A stretch of DNA of 64,000 nt from Pelagibius sp048268885 (GCA_048268885.1 JBLWUP010000006.1:62001-126000); one strand, 5' to 3'; shown: positions 28,289 through 37,324, numbered from the stretch's first letter. The notes: generated by a model not told the origin, from the sequence alone. Program-made: numbers and translations.

Positions 28289-30190
28289 TCAGAACGCCTG
28301 TCCGAAACTGATGTAGAACTGGAACGCCTCATCGACGCCGTCACGCGGGTTCAGCGGAAAGGCGACGTCCAGCCGGACCGGGCCGAAGCCCGTGAAGTAT
28401 CTTAAACCTAAACCCGCAGCCCAGCGCAGGGTTTCATCGCCATTGAAATAAGCATCGTCATAGACCGTGCCGCCGTCGACGAAGGGCACGACGCCGATCT
28501 CTTCGCTGACCCGCACGCGCACCTCGGCGCCCAGTTCCACCAGCGAGGTGCCGCCGAAGGGCTCCTGGTCGTCGTCGAGGGGGCCGACAAGCTGATATTC
28601 GTAACCGCGGATCGACCCGCCGCCGCCCGCGTAGAATCGCTGCGAGGCGGGTAGGATTTCGGTCTTTTCGCCGAGAATGGTGCCGATTCGCGCCCGGCCC
28701 GCCAGGATGAAGCGCTCTTCTTCGTCGATGGCGTAGTAGGCCGATCCCCCCGCGATGGCGGTCAGGAACAACAGGGATTCGCTTCCCACGCCGGTGTAGG
28801 GCGTGAGGGAGAGCTGTAGGCGGGTGCCGGATGCGGGATCCAGAGGGTCATCGGTGCTGTCGCGGTTCGCCGTCAAGGGCAGGCCCAAAATCGTGAACTG
28901 ACGTTCGCCCTCGCCGTTGTCGGCGCTGTCGTCGATGATTTCGTAGCCAAGCGAAGTGCCGGCGGAAACCCGCCAGTTGTCCAGGAAGGGCCGTTCCAAA
29001 GCGATCAGACCGTCGACGGCCTGGCGCTGGTAGGCGTCGTTGTCCTCGAAGCCGCCGGAGATATCCGCCAGGAGATCCTGATCGGGCTGCAGAAAAGCCG
29101 GCTTGCGGAAGTCGATCTCCCCGGTTTGCTCGATGAGGGAGCCGGTGGCGCTCACCCGCAGCTTCTCGTTCCGGCCGAAGAGGTTGCGGTGTTCCCAGAA
29201 GACCTCGAACCCCGGACCGATATCGCTGGAGAAAAAGGCCGTGGCACCGATGGAACGCTGCTCGCGTTCCACCAGGGTGACGGTGACGGGCAGCGTGCCG
29301 TCGGCGTCCGGTTCCGGCGCGGTTTCGGCGTTGGCCGTGGAGAACAATCCGGTGGCCGAGAGGCGGCGCTGCAGGTCGCGCACGACCCGCCGGTCGTAGG
29401 GTTCGCCTTCCGGCCATTCGGCGATGCGATGCAGATACTCCGTCTCCACCCCTTCATGGCCCTTGAAGGAGAGCGGGCCGAATTTCGCCGCGGGGCCGGC
29501 ATCGATGGCCAGACGGACCCGCATCTCCGTCTTTTCGTGATTGACGAAGGTTTTGCGGTCGCGCACGCGGGCGAAAGGATAGCCGCGCTCCTGCAACTGG
29601 TTCACCAGGGAGCGTTCCGCTTCGACGACGGCCGGTGCCCGCGCCGGCATGCCCAGTTCGATGCCGATCTCCTTCAGGCCAAACTGGTCGGCTTCGGCCG
29701 GCGGCGGGTTGCCGTCGTAGGTGATGTCGTAGGCCTGCAGTTTGTAGCGCGGCCCGGGATCGATCCGCAGGGTCACCTGGGCCGGGCGGGAGGTGCTGTC
29801 GATGTCGAGGTCGATGTCCGACTGGTAATACCCCTCGGAGCGCAGCGCCGTGCGCAGGCGTTCGATGTCGTCCTCGGCGCGCCGGCGCAGCCCGATGACC
29901 GTGCCCGGCGGCTTGTCGCGCAGGCTGACGAGCTGCGAAGACTCCGTCAGGATCGACCGGAGGTCGCCTTCCTCCACGCCTTCCAGGTTCACCTCGTAGC
30001 GCAGAACCGAGTCTTCCGTCTCGGCCTCGGGGGGCTCGGAGGGGCCGACGAATTCGGGCGCCTGGCCAGCCCGGGCATCGAAAGGCAGTCCAGGGCAGAG
30101 CGCCCACAGCGGGATCGCCCAGAGCATGAGCGCGGCAAAGCCGGGCCGCCTGGCGCCGGAAGCGGCTTTCCACCGGATGGCTTGTCTCAA
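28289..30190 (-). CDS. tamA: TamA, outer-membrane Omp85-family assembly protein
   Basis: A 633-residue outer-membrane protein. I chose the TTG at 30190 because AGGAG lies eight bases upstream and it gives a good signal peptide (MRQAIRWK, then hydrophobic ALMLWAIPLWALCPGL, cleavage after ARA). Three POTRA domains (about 60-290) have segments VIGLRRRAEDDIERLR, YKLQAYDITYDG and FGPLSFKGHEGVE. The 16-strand barrel includes FYAGGGGSIRGYEYQLVGP, the family's conserved GSxRGY loop, and FVDGGTVYDD. It ends in YISFGQAF with the aromatic residue needed for BAM insertion. tamB begins one base after its stop. Together they form the TAM complex linking the two membranes. Confidence 0.92.
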   Translation of the reverse strand: MRQAIRWKAASGARRPGFAALMLWAIPLWALCPGLPFDARAGQAPEFVGPSEPPEAETEDSVLRYEVNLEGVEEGDLRSILTESSQLVSLRDKPPGTVIGLRRRAEDDIERLRTALRSEGYYQSDIDLDIDSTSRPAQVTLRIDPGPRYKLQAYDITYDGNPPPAEADQFGLKEIGIELGMPARAPAVVEAERSLVNQLQERGYPFARVRDRKTFVNHEKTEMRVRLAIDAGPAAKFGPLSFKGHEGVETEYLHRIAEWPEGEPYDRRVVRDLQRRLSATGLFSTANAETAPEPDADGTLPVTVTLVEREQRSIGATAFFSSDIGPGFEVFWEHRNLFGRNEKLRVSATGSLIEQTGEIDFRKPAFLQPDQDLLADISGGFEDNDAYQRQAVDGLIALERPFLDNWRVSAGTSLGYEIIDDSADNGEGERQFTILGLPLTANRDSTDDPLDPASGTRLQLSLTPYTGVGSESLLFLTAIAGGSAYYAIDEEERFILAGRARIGTILGEKTEILPASQRFYAGGGGSIRGYEYQLVGPLDDDQEPFGGTSLVELGAEVRVRVSEEIGVVPFVDGGTVYDDAYFNGDETLRWAAGLGLRYFTGFGPVRLDVAFPLNPRDGVDEAFQFYISFGQAF

Positions 30191-30673
30191 GAACCGACTC
30201 CTGCCCCTACCTTTTATTGTGGCGCCGGCGCCGATTGCGCGACGGCGCTTCGATTGATCGCATCCGAGAGGCCGGGACTTTTTCTGCTGCTCATCGTGTA
30301 AGACCAAACTCACAATATAGGGGTTACCCCCGATTTTGCCATGCCACCCCGAAATTGCAGAGCGACCTGCGCGCCGCATGGAGGAGGCGATGCATACACT
30401 AAATGTCGGCTTTTTCGAGGCGCAACAAAACGCGGAGAGGCCTGCTTTTCCTGCAAAGGTCGGCCTCGGCAGGTCGTCCGTCCCGCCATGGTACCACTCC
30501 AGATTGCCGGTCTCTGCGCAGTCTGCGCCGCCGTGCTGTTTCAGTTCTGTTGCGTCCGGCAGGGCCTTTGTCGGCCCTTTGTTTCTGGGCCGGGACATCA
30601 TGCAGAAATAGTCAAGTCGTAGGTTCCCGCCCATTGCAGGCCGAACGGCCGCAATCAAGCGAGGAGACTCTCA
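30191..30673. other. 483-bp divergent intergenic region
   Basis: This lies between tamA (minus) and the methionine-related genes (plus). I see a small hairpin GGGGTTACCCC near 30320, several short G/C palindromes, and the strong site GAGGAG at 30661-30666 that belongs to the next gene. I looked for a SAM-responsive riboswitch, expected in front of such genes, and could not recognise one. No convincing small gene. Confidence 0.5.
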
Positions 30674-31627
30674 ATGGCCAAGTACCGAGACAACCTGCCG
30701 CAGTTGGACGGCGGGCTTTTCCTGACCGACGGCGGGATCGAAACCACCCTGATATTTCACGACGGACTCGATCTGCCTTATTTCGCCGCTTTCGACCTGT
30801 TGAAGGACCAGGCTGGCCAGGCCGCGCTGCGGCGCTATTTCAGCAGCCACGCCTCCGTCGCCAGGGAACACGAGCGCGGCTTCATTCTGGAAAGCCCGAC
30901 CTGGCGGGCTTCTGCCGACTGGGGCGCCAAGCTGGGCTACAGCGCGGCCGATCTGGCGGCGGTCAACAAGCAGTCGATCGCCCTGTTGAGCGAGCTGCGC
31001 AAGATCTTCGAGACCGACCGTTCGCCGATGGTGATCAGCGGCTGCGTCGGCCCGCGCGGTGACGGCTACAGTCCGGGCGAGGCGATGACCGCCGAGGAAG
31101 CCGAGGCCTATCACGCCGGGCAGATCAACGCCTTCGCCGAGAGCGATGCCGATCTGGTGACGGCCATCACCATGACCAACGTCCCCGAAGCCATCGGCGT
31201 GACCCGCGCCGCCCAGGCAGCGGGGATGCCGGTGGTGATTTCCTTCACCGTGGAGACCGACGGGCGGCTGCCGTCCGGCGAGACCCTGAAGGACGCCGTC
31301 GAGGCGGTGGACACGGCGACGGACAATGGCCCGGTCTACTTCATGATCAACTGCGCCCATCCCGATCACTTCGGCCAGGCGCTGGCCGCCGGCGAAAGCT
31401 GGGTGCAGCGGATCAGGGGGCTGCGGGCCAACGCGTCGCGCCTCAGCCACGCCGAGCTCGATGAGGCGGAGGAATTGGACGACGGCAACCCGCAGGAGTT
31501 CGGCGAACAGCACCGCGACCTGCGAGGCCTGCTCGGACACATCACCGTCATGGGCGGCTGCTGCGGCACCGACCACCGCCATATCGAGGCCATCTGCCAG
31601 GCCTGCGCGCCGGCGCAAGCCGCCTAA
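30674..31627 (+). CDS. Homocysteine S-methyltransferase family protein
   Basis: A 317-residue zinc-dependent methyltransferase, preceded by GAGGAG eight bases before the ATG. The Zn-binding cysteines are Cys227 (MINCAHP) and the pair Cys296-Cys297 (GGCCGTDHRHI); GGIETTLIF at 20-28 and SGCVGPRGDGY are also typical. Close relatives (MmuM) transfer a methyl group from S-methylmethionine or S-adenosylmethionine to homocysteine to give methionine. The next genes on the strand, an alpha/beta hydrolase and a MetY-type sulfhydrylase, fit a sulfur amino acid operon. The methyl donor is unproven. Single-domain size rules out the cobalamin-dependent MetH. Confidence 0.87.
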   Translation: MAKYRDNLPQLDGGLFLTDGGIETTLIFHDGLDLPYFAAFDLLKDQAGQAALRRYFSSHASVAREHERGFILESPTWRASADWGAKLGYSAADLAAVNKQSIALLSELRKIFETDRSPMVISGCVGPRGDGYSPGEAMTAEEAEAYHAGQINAFAESDADLVTAITMTNVPEAIGVTRAAQAAGMPVVISFTVETDGRLPSGETLKDAVEAVDTATDNGPVYFMINCAHPDHFGQALAAGESWVQRIRGLRANASRLSHAELDEAEELDDGNPQEFGEQHRDLRGLLGHITVMGGCCGTDHRHIEAICQACAPAQAA

Positions 31628-31655
31628 GGCGCATCGCGTCCGGCTGGAGGTTCCC

Positions 31656-32534
31656 ATGACCATGACCAAGCCTCATTCCTTCCCGGCGCGGCAGGCCCCC
31701 GCCCGCCAAACCGGGAACACCCTGCCGGTGGTGGCGCTGCATTCCTCCGCCTCTACCGGCGGCCAGTGGCGCGCCTTGGCGGCGCTCTTCGCCGGCAAGC
31801 GCCAGGTGGTGACGCCTGACTTGCCGGGCTACGGCTTCGCCGCGGCGCCGGATCATCACGACCGTGCCGACAGCCTCGCCGCCGAGGCGGCGGCAGTGCT
31901 GCGGACCGTCGGTCCGTCGGCTCCGGCCTTTCACCTGGTCGGGCACTCCTACGGCGGCGCCGTCGCCCTGAAGATCGCGCTCGCCTATCCCTGGCGGGTG
32001 CACAGCCTGACCCTTGTCGAGCCGGTGGTCTTCCACCTGCTGGCCCGGCACGCCGAGGGGAGCAGCGGGGACGCGGACATGCGTCTCTACCGCGGCATCC
32101 TGGGGGTGCGGGACCGGTTGCGTGGGGCCGTGGCGGCCGGTTGGCCGGCCCACGGCATGGCCGCCTTCGTCGACTTCTGGAACGGCGCCGGCACCTGGGA
32201 CCGGGCCGAGGCGGCCCAGCGTCAGCACTTCGCCGCCCAGGCCCGGGAGGTGACCCGCAACTTCGCTAGCGTGCTGGGGGAGACCTGGCCGCTGTCGGAC
32301 GTCACCCGCCTCGCTATGCCGCTCTTGGCCATCACCGGCGAGACTTCGCCGGAGGTTGCCCGGCGGGTGACTGACAAGCTGGTTGACACGGCGCCCGACG
32401 TGACGGCGGCCCGGATCTTCGGCGCCGGCCACATGGCGCCACTGACCCACGCGGCGGCGGTCAACACCCTGATCGAGCGGCACGTTCATCTGGCCGAGAT
32501 GCCGGCCGCGCCGCGCCGTGCTTCGGCTGCCTGA
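31656..32534 (+). CDS. Alpha/beta-fold hydrolase
   Basis: A 292-residue hydrolase; GGAGG ends five bases before the ATG at 31656. The nucleophile is the Ser in HLVGHSYGGA (about residue 109), the oxyanion region is VALHSSASTG, and the acid and histidine are likely in ITGETSPEV and FGAGHMAPLTH near the C-terminus. It sits between a homocysteine methyltransferase and a MetY-type enzyme, so one might think of homoserine acetyltransferase (MetX), also an alpha/beta fold. However, it is about 80 residues shorter and lacks the MetX lid sequences, so it is more likely an esterase of unknown substrate. An upstream in-frame extension would overlap the previous gene and was rejected. Confidence 0.8.
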   Translation: MTMTKPHSFPARQAPARQTGNTLPVVALHSSASTGGQWRALAALFAGKRQVVTPDLPGYGFAAAPDHHDRADSLAAEAAAVLRTVGPSAPAFHLVGHSYGGAVALKIALAYPWRVHSLTLVEPVVFHLLARHAEGSSGDADMRLYRGILGVRDRLRGAVAAGWPAHGMAAFVDFWNGAGTWDRAEAAQRQHFAAQAREVTRNFASVLGETWPLSDVTRLAMPLLAITGETSPEVARRVTDKLVDTAPDVTAARIFGAGHMAPLTHAAAVNTLIERHVHLAEMPAAPRRASAA

Positions 32535-32566
32535 TTGCTTATTCCCTTTTTCTCAAGGATAGACCC

Positions 32567-33883
32567 ATGGATTTCACCAAGAACCCCGAGACGACCGTTT
32601 TGCATGCCGGTTACCGTTCCGATCCCACGACCAACGCCGTGGCGGTGCCGATCTACCAGACGACTTCCTACACCTTCGACGACACGGCCCATGCCCGGCG
32701 CCTCTTCGCGCTGGAGGAGATGGGCAACATCTACACCCGGGTGATGAACCCGACCAACGACGCCTTCGAGCAGCGCATGGCGGCACTGGACGGCGGTGCG
32801 GCAGCCCTGGCCGTCAGTTCCGGCCAGGCGGCGACGACGCTGTCGGTCCTCAACATCGCCGGGACCGGCGACAACATCGTCAGCGCCACGGGCCTGTACG
32901 GCGGCACCTGGAACCTCTTCGCCAACACGCTGAAGACTCTCGGCGTCGAAGTGCGCTTCGTCGACGCTTCCGATCCGGAGAACTTCCGCCGGGCGACCGA
33001 CGCGCGGACTCGCGCCTACTACGCGGAGACCCTGCCCAATCCGATGCTGAAGGTCTTTCCGATCGGCGAGGTCGCGGCCATCGGCGAGGAGCTGGGCGTG
33101 CCGCTGATCCTGGACAACACGGCCTCCCCGGTGATCTGCCGGCCCTTCGATCACGGCGCCCACATCATCGTCTATTCCGCGACCAAGTACATCGGCGGCC
33201 ACGGCAACTCCATCGGTGGCGTCATCGTCGACGGCGGCCGCTTCGACTGGGAAAAGCACGCCCAGCGCTTTCCCATGCTGAACCAGCCGGATCCCAGCTA
33301 TCACGGCGCCGTCTGGACCGAGGCGGTGAAGGAGATGGGGCCGGTGGCCTACATCGTGAAGGCCCGCTGCACCCTGCAGCGCGACCTCGGCATGGCGCTC
33401 AGTCCCTTCAATACCTTCAACTTCATCCAGGGCCTGGAGACGCTGCCCCTGCGCATGCGCGAGCACTGCCGGAACGCCCAGGCGGTGGCCGACTATCTGG
33501 CCGGCCATCCGCTGGTGAAGAAGGTGATCTATCCGGGCATGAGCGCGTCCGACTCGCAGGAGCGCACCGAGCGCTACCTCACCGGCGGGCGCGGCGGCCT
33601 GGTCGGTTTCGAGCTGAAGAACGACGATCCCGAGGCCGGCGCCCGCTTCATCGACGCGCTGCAGATGATCTACCACGTGGCCAACATCGGCGACACGCGC
33701 ACCCTGGCCATCCATCCGGCCAGCTCGACGCATCAGCAGCTCAGCGCTGAGGACCAGCTGGCCACCGGCGTGACGCCCGGCTACCTGCGTCTGTCCGTCG
33801 GCATCGAGAACATCGAGGACATCCTGGCCGACATCGGTCAGGCCCTCGACGCCGCCGCGGACGCAAAGGCGGTCGCCGCGTAA
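32567..33883 (+). CDS. O-acetylhomoserine sulfhydrylase (MetY-like), cystathionine PLP family
   Basis: A 438-residue PLP enzyme of the Cys/Met metabolism family. The Schiff-base lysine is Lys207 in YSATKYIGGHGN, Asp183 (LILDNTAS) contacts the PLP nitrogen, and YTRVMNPTNDAFEQRMAALDGG near the N-terminus holds the phosphate-binding Tyr-Arg. The length (438, against about 380-400 for cystathionine gamma-synthase) and the long YHGAVWTEAVKEMGP insert favour O-acetylhomoserine aminocarboxypropyltransferase, which makes homocysteine from O-acetylhomoserine and sulfide. AAGGA precedes the ATG. It follows the homocysteine methyltransferase and hydrolase genes and is closed by the terminator at 33972-34008. 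Confidence 0.88.
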   Translation: MDFTKNPETTVLHAGYRSDPTTNAVAVPIYQTTSYTFDDTAHARRLFALEEMGNIYTRVMNPTNDAFEQRMAALDGGAAALAVSSGQAATTLSVLNIAGTGDNIVSATGLYGGTWNLFANTLKTLGVEVRFVDASDPENFRRATDARTRAYYAETLPNPMLKVFPIGEVAAIGEELGVPLILDNTASPVICRPFDHGAHIIVYSATKYIGGHGNSIGGVIVDGGRFDWEKHAQRFPMLNQPDPSYHGAVWTEAVKEMGPVAYIVKARCTLQRDLGMALSPFNTFNFIQGLETLPLRMREHCRNAQAVADYLAGHPLVKKVIYPGMSASDSQERTERYLTGGRGGLVGFELKNDDPEAGARFIDALQMIYHVANIGDTRTLAIHPASSTHQQLSAEDQLATGVTPGYLRLSVGIENIEDILADIGQALDAAADAKAVAA

Positions 33884-33971
33884 GTCATTCGGCGTCGCCG
33901 CTTCAGACACGGCGGCGTCGGATCCCGCAAGGGCCGGCAACTATCCCTCCGGTCCTCTGCTTTCCTCACCT

Positions 33972-34008
33972 CGGACGGTTTCCGGAAACGGAGACCGTCC
34001 GTTTTTTT
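33972..34008 (+). terminator. Rho-independent terminator after the MetY-type gene
   Basis: CGGACGGTTTCCG (33972-33984) pairs with CGGAGACCGTCCG (33989-34001) around GAAA with one G-T wobble, followed by seven T (34002-34008). This is a textbook terminator for the plus-strand methionine genes. Confidence 0.92.
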
Positions 34009-34117
34009 GCCGGTTCGATTTTTCTGACCCAAGTTCGTTTGAACGTTCACGGGACATGAAGCGACTACTGTGGGATAGGTTGGCCGCGTCAGGGAAGCCC
34101 AAAGGAGGCGTCGCACA

Positions 34118-34591
34118 ATGTCAGGAAAATCGATCTTCGGCGGTGTTGTAGTTCTCGCGGCCGCCGTCGTGGCCTACGTTCTTGCTTCCATGCATTTCGG
34201 CACCTTCGATCCGCGCGGGTTCTTTCCGGCCGAGCCTGGCGTGCGGCAGCTCGCCGATCTCTCCGAGACGAACGCCAAGGCGGAACTCGGCAGCCTGCTG
34301 AACGGCTCCTGGGAATATGTCTGCTTCGTGCGGCCCTACTACGATGTCGCAGGTGACGAGGAGCTGGCGGACGTGGAGATTTCCTGGGGCGACGACGACG
34401 GCTACAACACCGTGGTGTTGAAGAAGGGCGCAGACTACGAGCTGCACAAGTTCGCCCGCAGCGAAATCTCGATCTTCGAGCTGACCGGCCTGCCGGAAGA
34501 CCAGGCCTGCTATGACGGCACCGCGCTGCTGGTGGAGCACGTCTCGACCGACGGCGACGGCTTCAAGACCCTTCGGGTGACGCCGCAGTAG
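34118..34591 (+). CDS. Membrane-anchored hypothetical protein
   Basis: A 157-residue protein with AAAGGAGGCG nine bases before its ATG. The first 25 residues form a single hydrophobic helix (FGGVVVLAAAVVAYVLAS) that is either a signal anchor or uncleaved leader. The remaining 125 residues are acidic and presumably periplasmic (WEYVCFVRPYYDV, ISWGDDDGYNTVV, GLPEDQACYDG), with two cysteines that could pair. I recognise no family. It stands between a terminator and the YtoQ gene as a likely single-gene unit. Confidence 0.7.
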   Translation: MSGKSIFGGVVVLAAAVVAYVLASMHFGTFDPRGFFPAEPGVRQLADLSETNAKAELGSLLNGSWEYVCFVRPYYDVAGDEELADVEISWGDDDGYNTVVLKKGADYELHKFARSEISIFELTGLPEDQACYDGTALLVEHVSTDGDGFKTLRVTPQ

Positions 34592-34742
34592 TTCCTCTGG
34601 CGGCCGCTCCTTCGACAGAAAATCATTTAATTGCAGTGCCTTAGGTCGTCCGGGCGCCTGGGGGCTGCCGCCGGGCGGTCTTTGTGCTAGGACTCCCGCC
34701 GAGCAATCCCCCCAAACTGCAGAAAATCGAGGATCAGGTGAG

Positions 34743-35231
34743 ATGAGCGAACGGCTGTGGAAGGTCTACCTCTCCGGCGAAATTCATTCCGACTGGCGCG
34801 AGCAGATCGCCCAGGGCGTGGCCGAGGCCGGCCTGCCGGTGCGCCTCGACGCGCCGATCACGGTGCACGAGGACAGCGACGACTGCGGCGCGGTCATCCT
34901 GGGCGAGGAGGAGAACCCCTTCTGGCGTGACCAGAAAGGTTCGCGCATGAACGCGATCCGCACGCGCACCCTGATCGAGGAGGCCGATGTCGTCGTGGTG
35001 CGCTTCGGCGACAAGTACAAGCAGTGGAACGCGGCCTTCGACGCCGGCACGGCGGCGGCGCTGGGCAAGGCGCTGATCACCCTGCACGACCCGGCGCTGA
35101 CCCATGCGCTGAAGGAAGTCGACGGCGCCGCGCTGGCGGTCTGCGAGACGCCGCAGCAGGTGGTGCAGACGCTCGCCTACGTGATCCGCGGCGCGCTGCC
35201 CGGCCGCAGCTCCTCCCTGGCGGCGGAGTAG
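34743..35231 (+). CDS. YtoQ family protein (nucleoside deoxyribosyltransferase-like)
   Basis: A 162-residue soluble protein that matches the YtoQ family: WKVYLSGEIHSDWREQI at the start, a middle segment HEDSDDCGAVILGEEENPFW, and the acidic NAIRTRTLIEEADVVVVRFG followed by KQWNAAFDAGTAAALGK. The fold is that of nucleoside 2-deoxyribosyltransferase-like proteins, in which the SGEIHSDW and DAGTA segments would line a nucleotide or sugar site. Function in vivo is not known for any member, to my knowledge. AGGTGAG precedes the ATG. The tail SSSLAAE resembles the C-termini of three later genes (see findings). It is followed immediately by the inverted repeat at 35236-35390. Confidence 0.85.
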   Translation: MSERLWKVYLSGEIHSDWREQIAQGVAEAGLPVRLDAPITVHEDSDDCGAVILGEEENPFWRDQKGSRMNAIRTRTLIEEADVVVVRFGDKYKQWNAAFDAGTAAALGKALITLHDPALTHALKEVDGAALAVCETPQQVVQTLAYVIRGALPGRSSSLAAE

Positions 35232-35235
35232 GGGG

Positions 35236-35390
35236 CTTCCCCCTCACCCTCCCGCTTCGCGGGCCTCTCCCACGGAGGGGAGAGGGGATCTCATCGCGGT
35301 CTCAATATTCTTTTCCCTCTCCCCTCGTGGGAGAGGGTTGCGCAGCCTTGGCGAGGAATCCGAGCCTAGGTGAAGCTGGGTGAGGGGGCT
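35236..35390. repeat. Long inverted repeat (MITE/REP-like element)
   Basis: The ends CCCCCTCACCC (35239-35249) and GGGTGAGGGGG (35378-35388) are exact 11-bp inverted copies, and inside them CCTCTCCC-ACG-GAGGGGAGAGG (35264-35286) faces CCCTCTCCCCTCGTGGGAGAGG (35314-35336). The region is pyrimidine-rich on the left and purine-rich on the right, has no coding frame, and fills exactly the gap between convergent genes. This is the signature of a dispersed palindromic element; it may also stop transcription from both sides. Confidence 0.75.
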
Positions 35391-35393
35391 TAC

Positions 35394-36284
35394 CTAAGCC
35401 GCCCGGGCTTCCCTCGTCCAGGCGGCGACCTCGGCGATGAGGCCGCGCAGGTCGGCTTTCAGCCGGGCATAGCCCTCGTTGGCCGTGATCGTCGCTTCGT
35501 CCATGTAGAGCGCGCGCTTCATCTCGATCTGCAGGGAGTGCCGGTTCTCCGCCGGGCGGCCGTGGGTGCGGATGATCTCTGCGCCCTTGTAGGGATCGTT
35601 GATCGCCACGCGGTAGCCCTTGGCGCGCAGGCTCTCGGCGACGACAGCGGTGAACGCGGGATCGCAGCTCGCCCCCTCCAGGTCACCGATGACCATGTCC
35701 GGCCGCTCGGCGCCCGGGCCGTCCGGCGTGATCGCGGTGCCGACCGATTTCATGGAATGCATGTCGATGTGCCAGACCGCGCCGTGGCGGGCGTGGAGCC
35801 GGTCGAGGGTGTCGTTCAAGGTCTTGCGGTAGGGCCACCAGCAGCGCTCGATGCGCGCCTGCAGGCCTTCCACCGACAGCGGTCCCGCGAGCAGCGGCTT
35901 GCCGTCATTGGTCCTGGCGCGGAACAGGCCGATGCCTAGCGCGGTCTTCGGGCCGGGGTTCAGCGGCTCCCGCCAGATGCCGTCGATCAGGGCCGGGTCG
36001 ATATCGTCGAGCCGCCGGTTGGGGTCGATGTAGGCGCGCGGAAAGCGGGCCGCCAGCAGGGCGGCGCCTTCCAAGGGGGCGTCGGCGATCAGGTCGTCGA
36101 CCATCCAGTCCTCCGCGCCGCGCAGGACCAGTGCCGGCACAACGGTTTGAAAATCGGCGGGGTAGACGCGCCCGGAATGAGGCGAGTCGATGAGCAGCGG
36201 CGCCTCCGGCCCTTCCGGCGCGAAGAAATCGAAGGCCCTATCATCAAAAGGGGCGTCGTCGAGAGGCGGCAGGATGTCGGTCAT
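35394..36284 (-). CDS. N-formylglutamate amidohydrolase (HutG-like)
   Basis: A 296-residue cytoplasmic metallohydrolase of the N-formylglutamate amidohydrolase family: LIDSPHSGRVYP near residue 33, RAYIDPNRR, WHIDMHSMKS (Zn ligands), MVIGDLEGASCD and RHSLQIEMKRALYMDE. The family removes the N-formyl group in histidine degradation, but other hut genes are absent here. Instead the gene ends a dipeptide ABC transporter operon, overlapping the ATP-binding gene by ATGA. It therefore probably hydrolyses an N-acyl amino acid or peptide brought in by that transporter. Stop codon lies four bases from the inverted repeat at 35236-35390. Confidence 0.85.
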   Translation of the reverse strand: MTDILPPLDDAPFDDRAFDFFAPEGPEAPLLIDSPHSGRVYPADFQTVVPALVLRGAEDWMVDDLIADAPLEGAALLAARFPRAYIDPNRRLDDIDPALIDGIWREPLNPGPKTALGIGLFRARTNDGKPLLAGPLSVEGLQARIERCWWPYRKTLNDTLDRLHARHGAVWHIDMHSMKSVGTAITPDGPGAERPDMVIGDLEGASCDPAFTAVVAESLRAKGYRVAINDPYKGAEIIRTHGRPAENRHSLQIEMKRALYMDEATITANEGYARLKADLRGLIAEVAAWTREARAA

Positions 36285-37324
36285 TTCGACTCGTTCAGGT
36301 GGCAGGCCGACCAGCGCGCGGGAGCGATCTCCTTCAAGGCCGGCCGCTCGGCGCGGCAGCGTTCGCTGGCATGGGGGCAACGGGGATGGAAATGGCAGCC
36401 CGGCGGCGGGTCGAGCGGCGAGGGGATCTCGCCCTTGACCGGCTGGTAGTCGCGCTTGCGCAACTCGATGCGCGGCACTTCCGACAGCAGCGCCTGGGTG
36501 TAGGGGTGGTTGGGGTCGTCGAAGATGGCCTCGGTGGCGGCGATCTCCACCACGCGGCCCAGGTACATGATCACCACCCGGTCGGCGATGTGCTCCACCA
36601 CCGAGAGGTCGTGGCTGATGAAGAGGTAGGTGAGGTCCAGGTCCTCGCGCAGGTCCATGAAGAGGTTGATGACCTGCGCCTGGATGGAGACGTCCAGGGC
36701 GGCGATGGCTTCGTCGCAGACCAGGAAGCGCGGCTTCACCGCCAGGGCGCGGGCGATGCCGATGCGCTGGCGCTGGCCGCCGGAGAACTGGTGCGGATAG
36801 CGCCGCCGGAAATCCGGGTCCAGCCCGACGCGCAGCATGGTCTCGGCCACGTAGTCGTCGATGTCCTTGCGGTCCACCATGCCGTGGACCAGCGGCGCTT
36901 CGCCGATGATGTCCTGCACGCGCATGCGCGGATCGAGCGAGGCGAAGGGGTCCTGGAAGATCATCTGAATGGCCAGGGCCGCGTCGTGCGAGGCGACCTT
37001 GCCGTGCTGCCACAGCGGCTTGCCGTCGAAGCTGAGGCTGCCCTCCGTGGGGGGCAGGATGCCGGCCACCATGCGCCCGAAGGTCGACTTGCCGCAGCCC
37101 GACTCGCCGACCAGCCCGACGACTTCGCCGGCGCCCACCGTCAGGTTGACGCCGTCGACCGCGTGCACGATCTCTTCGCGGATCGAGGAGCCGAGGCGCT
37201 GGGCGATCCGCCCGGCCAGGTCGAGGCGCTTCACGAAGCGCTTGCTGATGTCCTTGGCTTCCAGGATGGGCCGGCGCGCCGCGGCCGCCGCCTGCGGGCC
37301 GGCGGTTTCCGGGCGGGCGCTCAC
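36281..37324 (-). CDS. Dpp/Opp-type ABC transporter ATP-binding protein (DppF-like)
   Basis: A 347-residue ATPase: Walker A GESGCGKST (73-81), Q-loop MIFQDPFASLDP, signature FSGGQRQRIGIAR, Walker B LVCDEAIAALD and H-loop ISHDLSVV. The signature DEP of most members is DEA here. The C-terminal oligopeptide-transporter extension with CHFHPRCPHASERC identifies it as a peptide-type ATPase, the second of the pair. It overlaps the DppD-like gene by ATGA at its start and the N-formylglutamate amidohydrolase gene by ATGA at its end. The protein powers import through the DppB/C-like permeases. Confidence 0.93.
   Translation of the reverse strand: MSARPETAGPQAAAAARRPILEAKDISKRFVKRLDLAGRIAQRLGSSIREEIVHAVDGVNLTVGAGEVVGLVGESGCGKSTFGRMVAGILPPTEGSLSFDGKPLWQHGKVASHDAALAIQMIFQDPFASLDPRMRVQDIIGEAPLVHGMVDRKDIDDYVAETMLRVGLDPDFRRRYPHQFSGGQRQRIGIARALAVKPRFLVCDEAIAALDVSIQAQVINLFMDLREDLDLTYLFISHDLSVVEHIADRVVIMYLGRVVEIAATEAIFDDPNHPYTQALLSEVPRIELRKRDYQPVKGEIPSPLDPPPGCHFHPRCPHASERCRAERPALKEIAPARWSACHLNESK

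Noticed and set aside
30191..30673. SAM-II or other methionine-linked riboswitch upstream of the homocysteine methyltransferase
   Set aside because: I could not find the conserved SAM-II core or a pseudoknot-like arrangement. A covariance-model search (Infernal with Rfam SAM families) would settle it.
31656..32534. Homoserine O-acetyltransferase (MetX) for the alpha/beta hydrolase
   Set aside because: Too short, and the MetX lid and GxSMGG-type nucleophile context are absent (HSYGGA instead).
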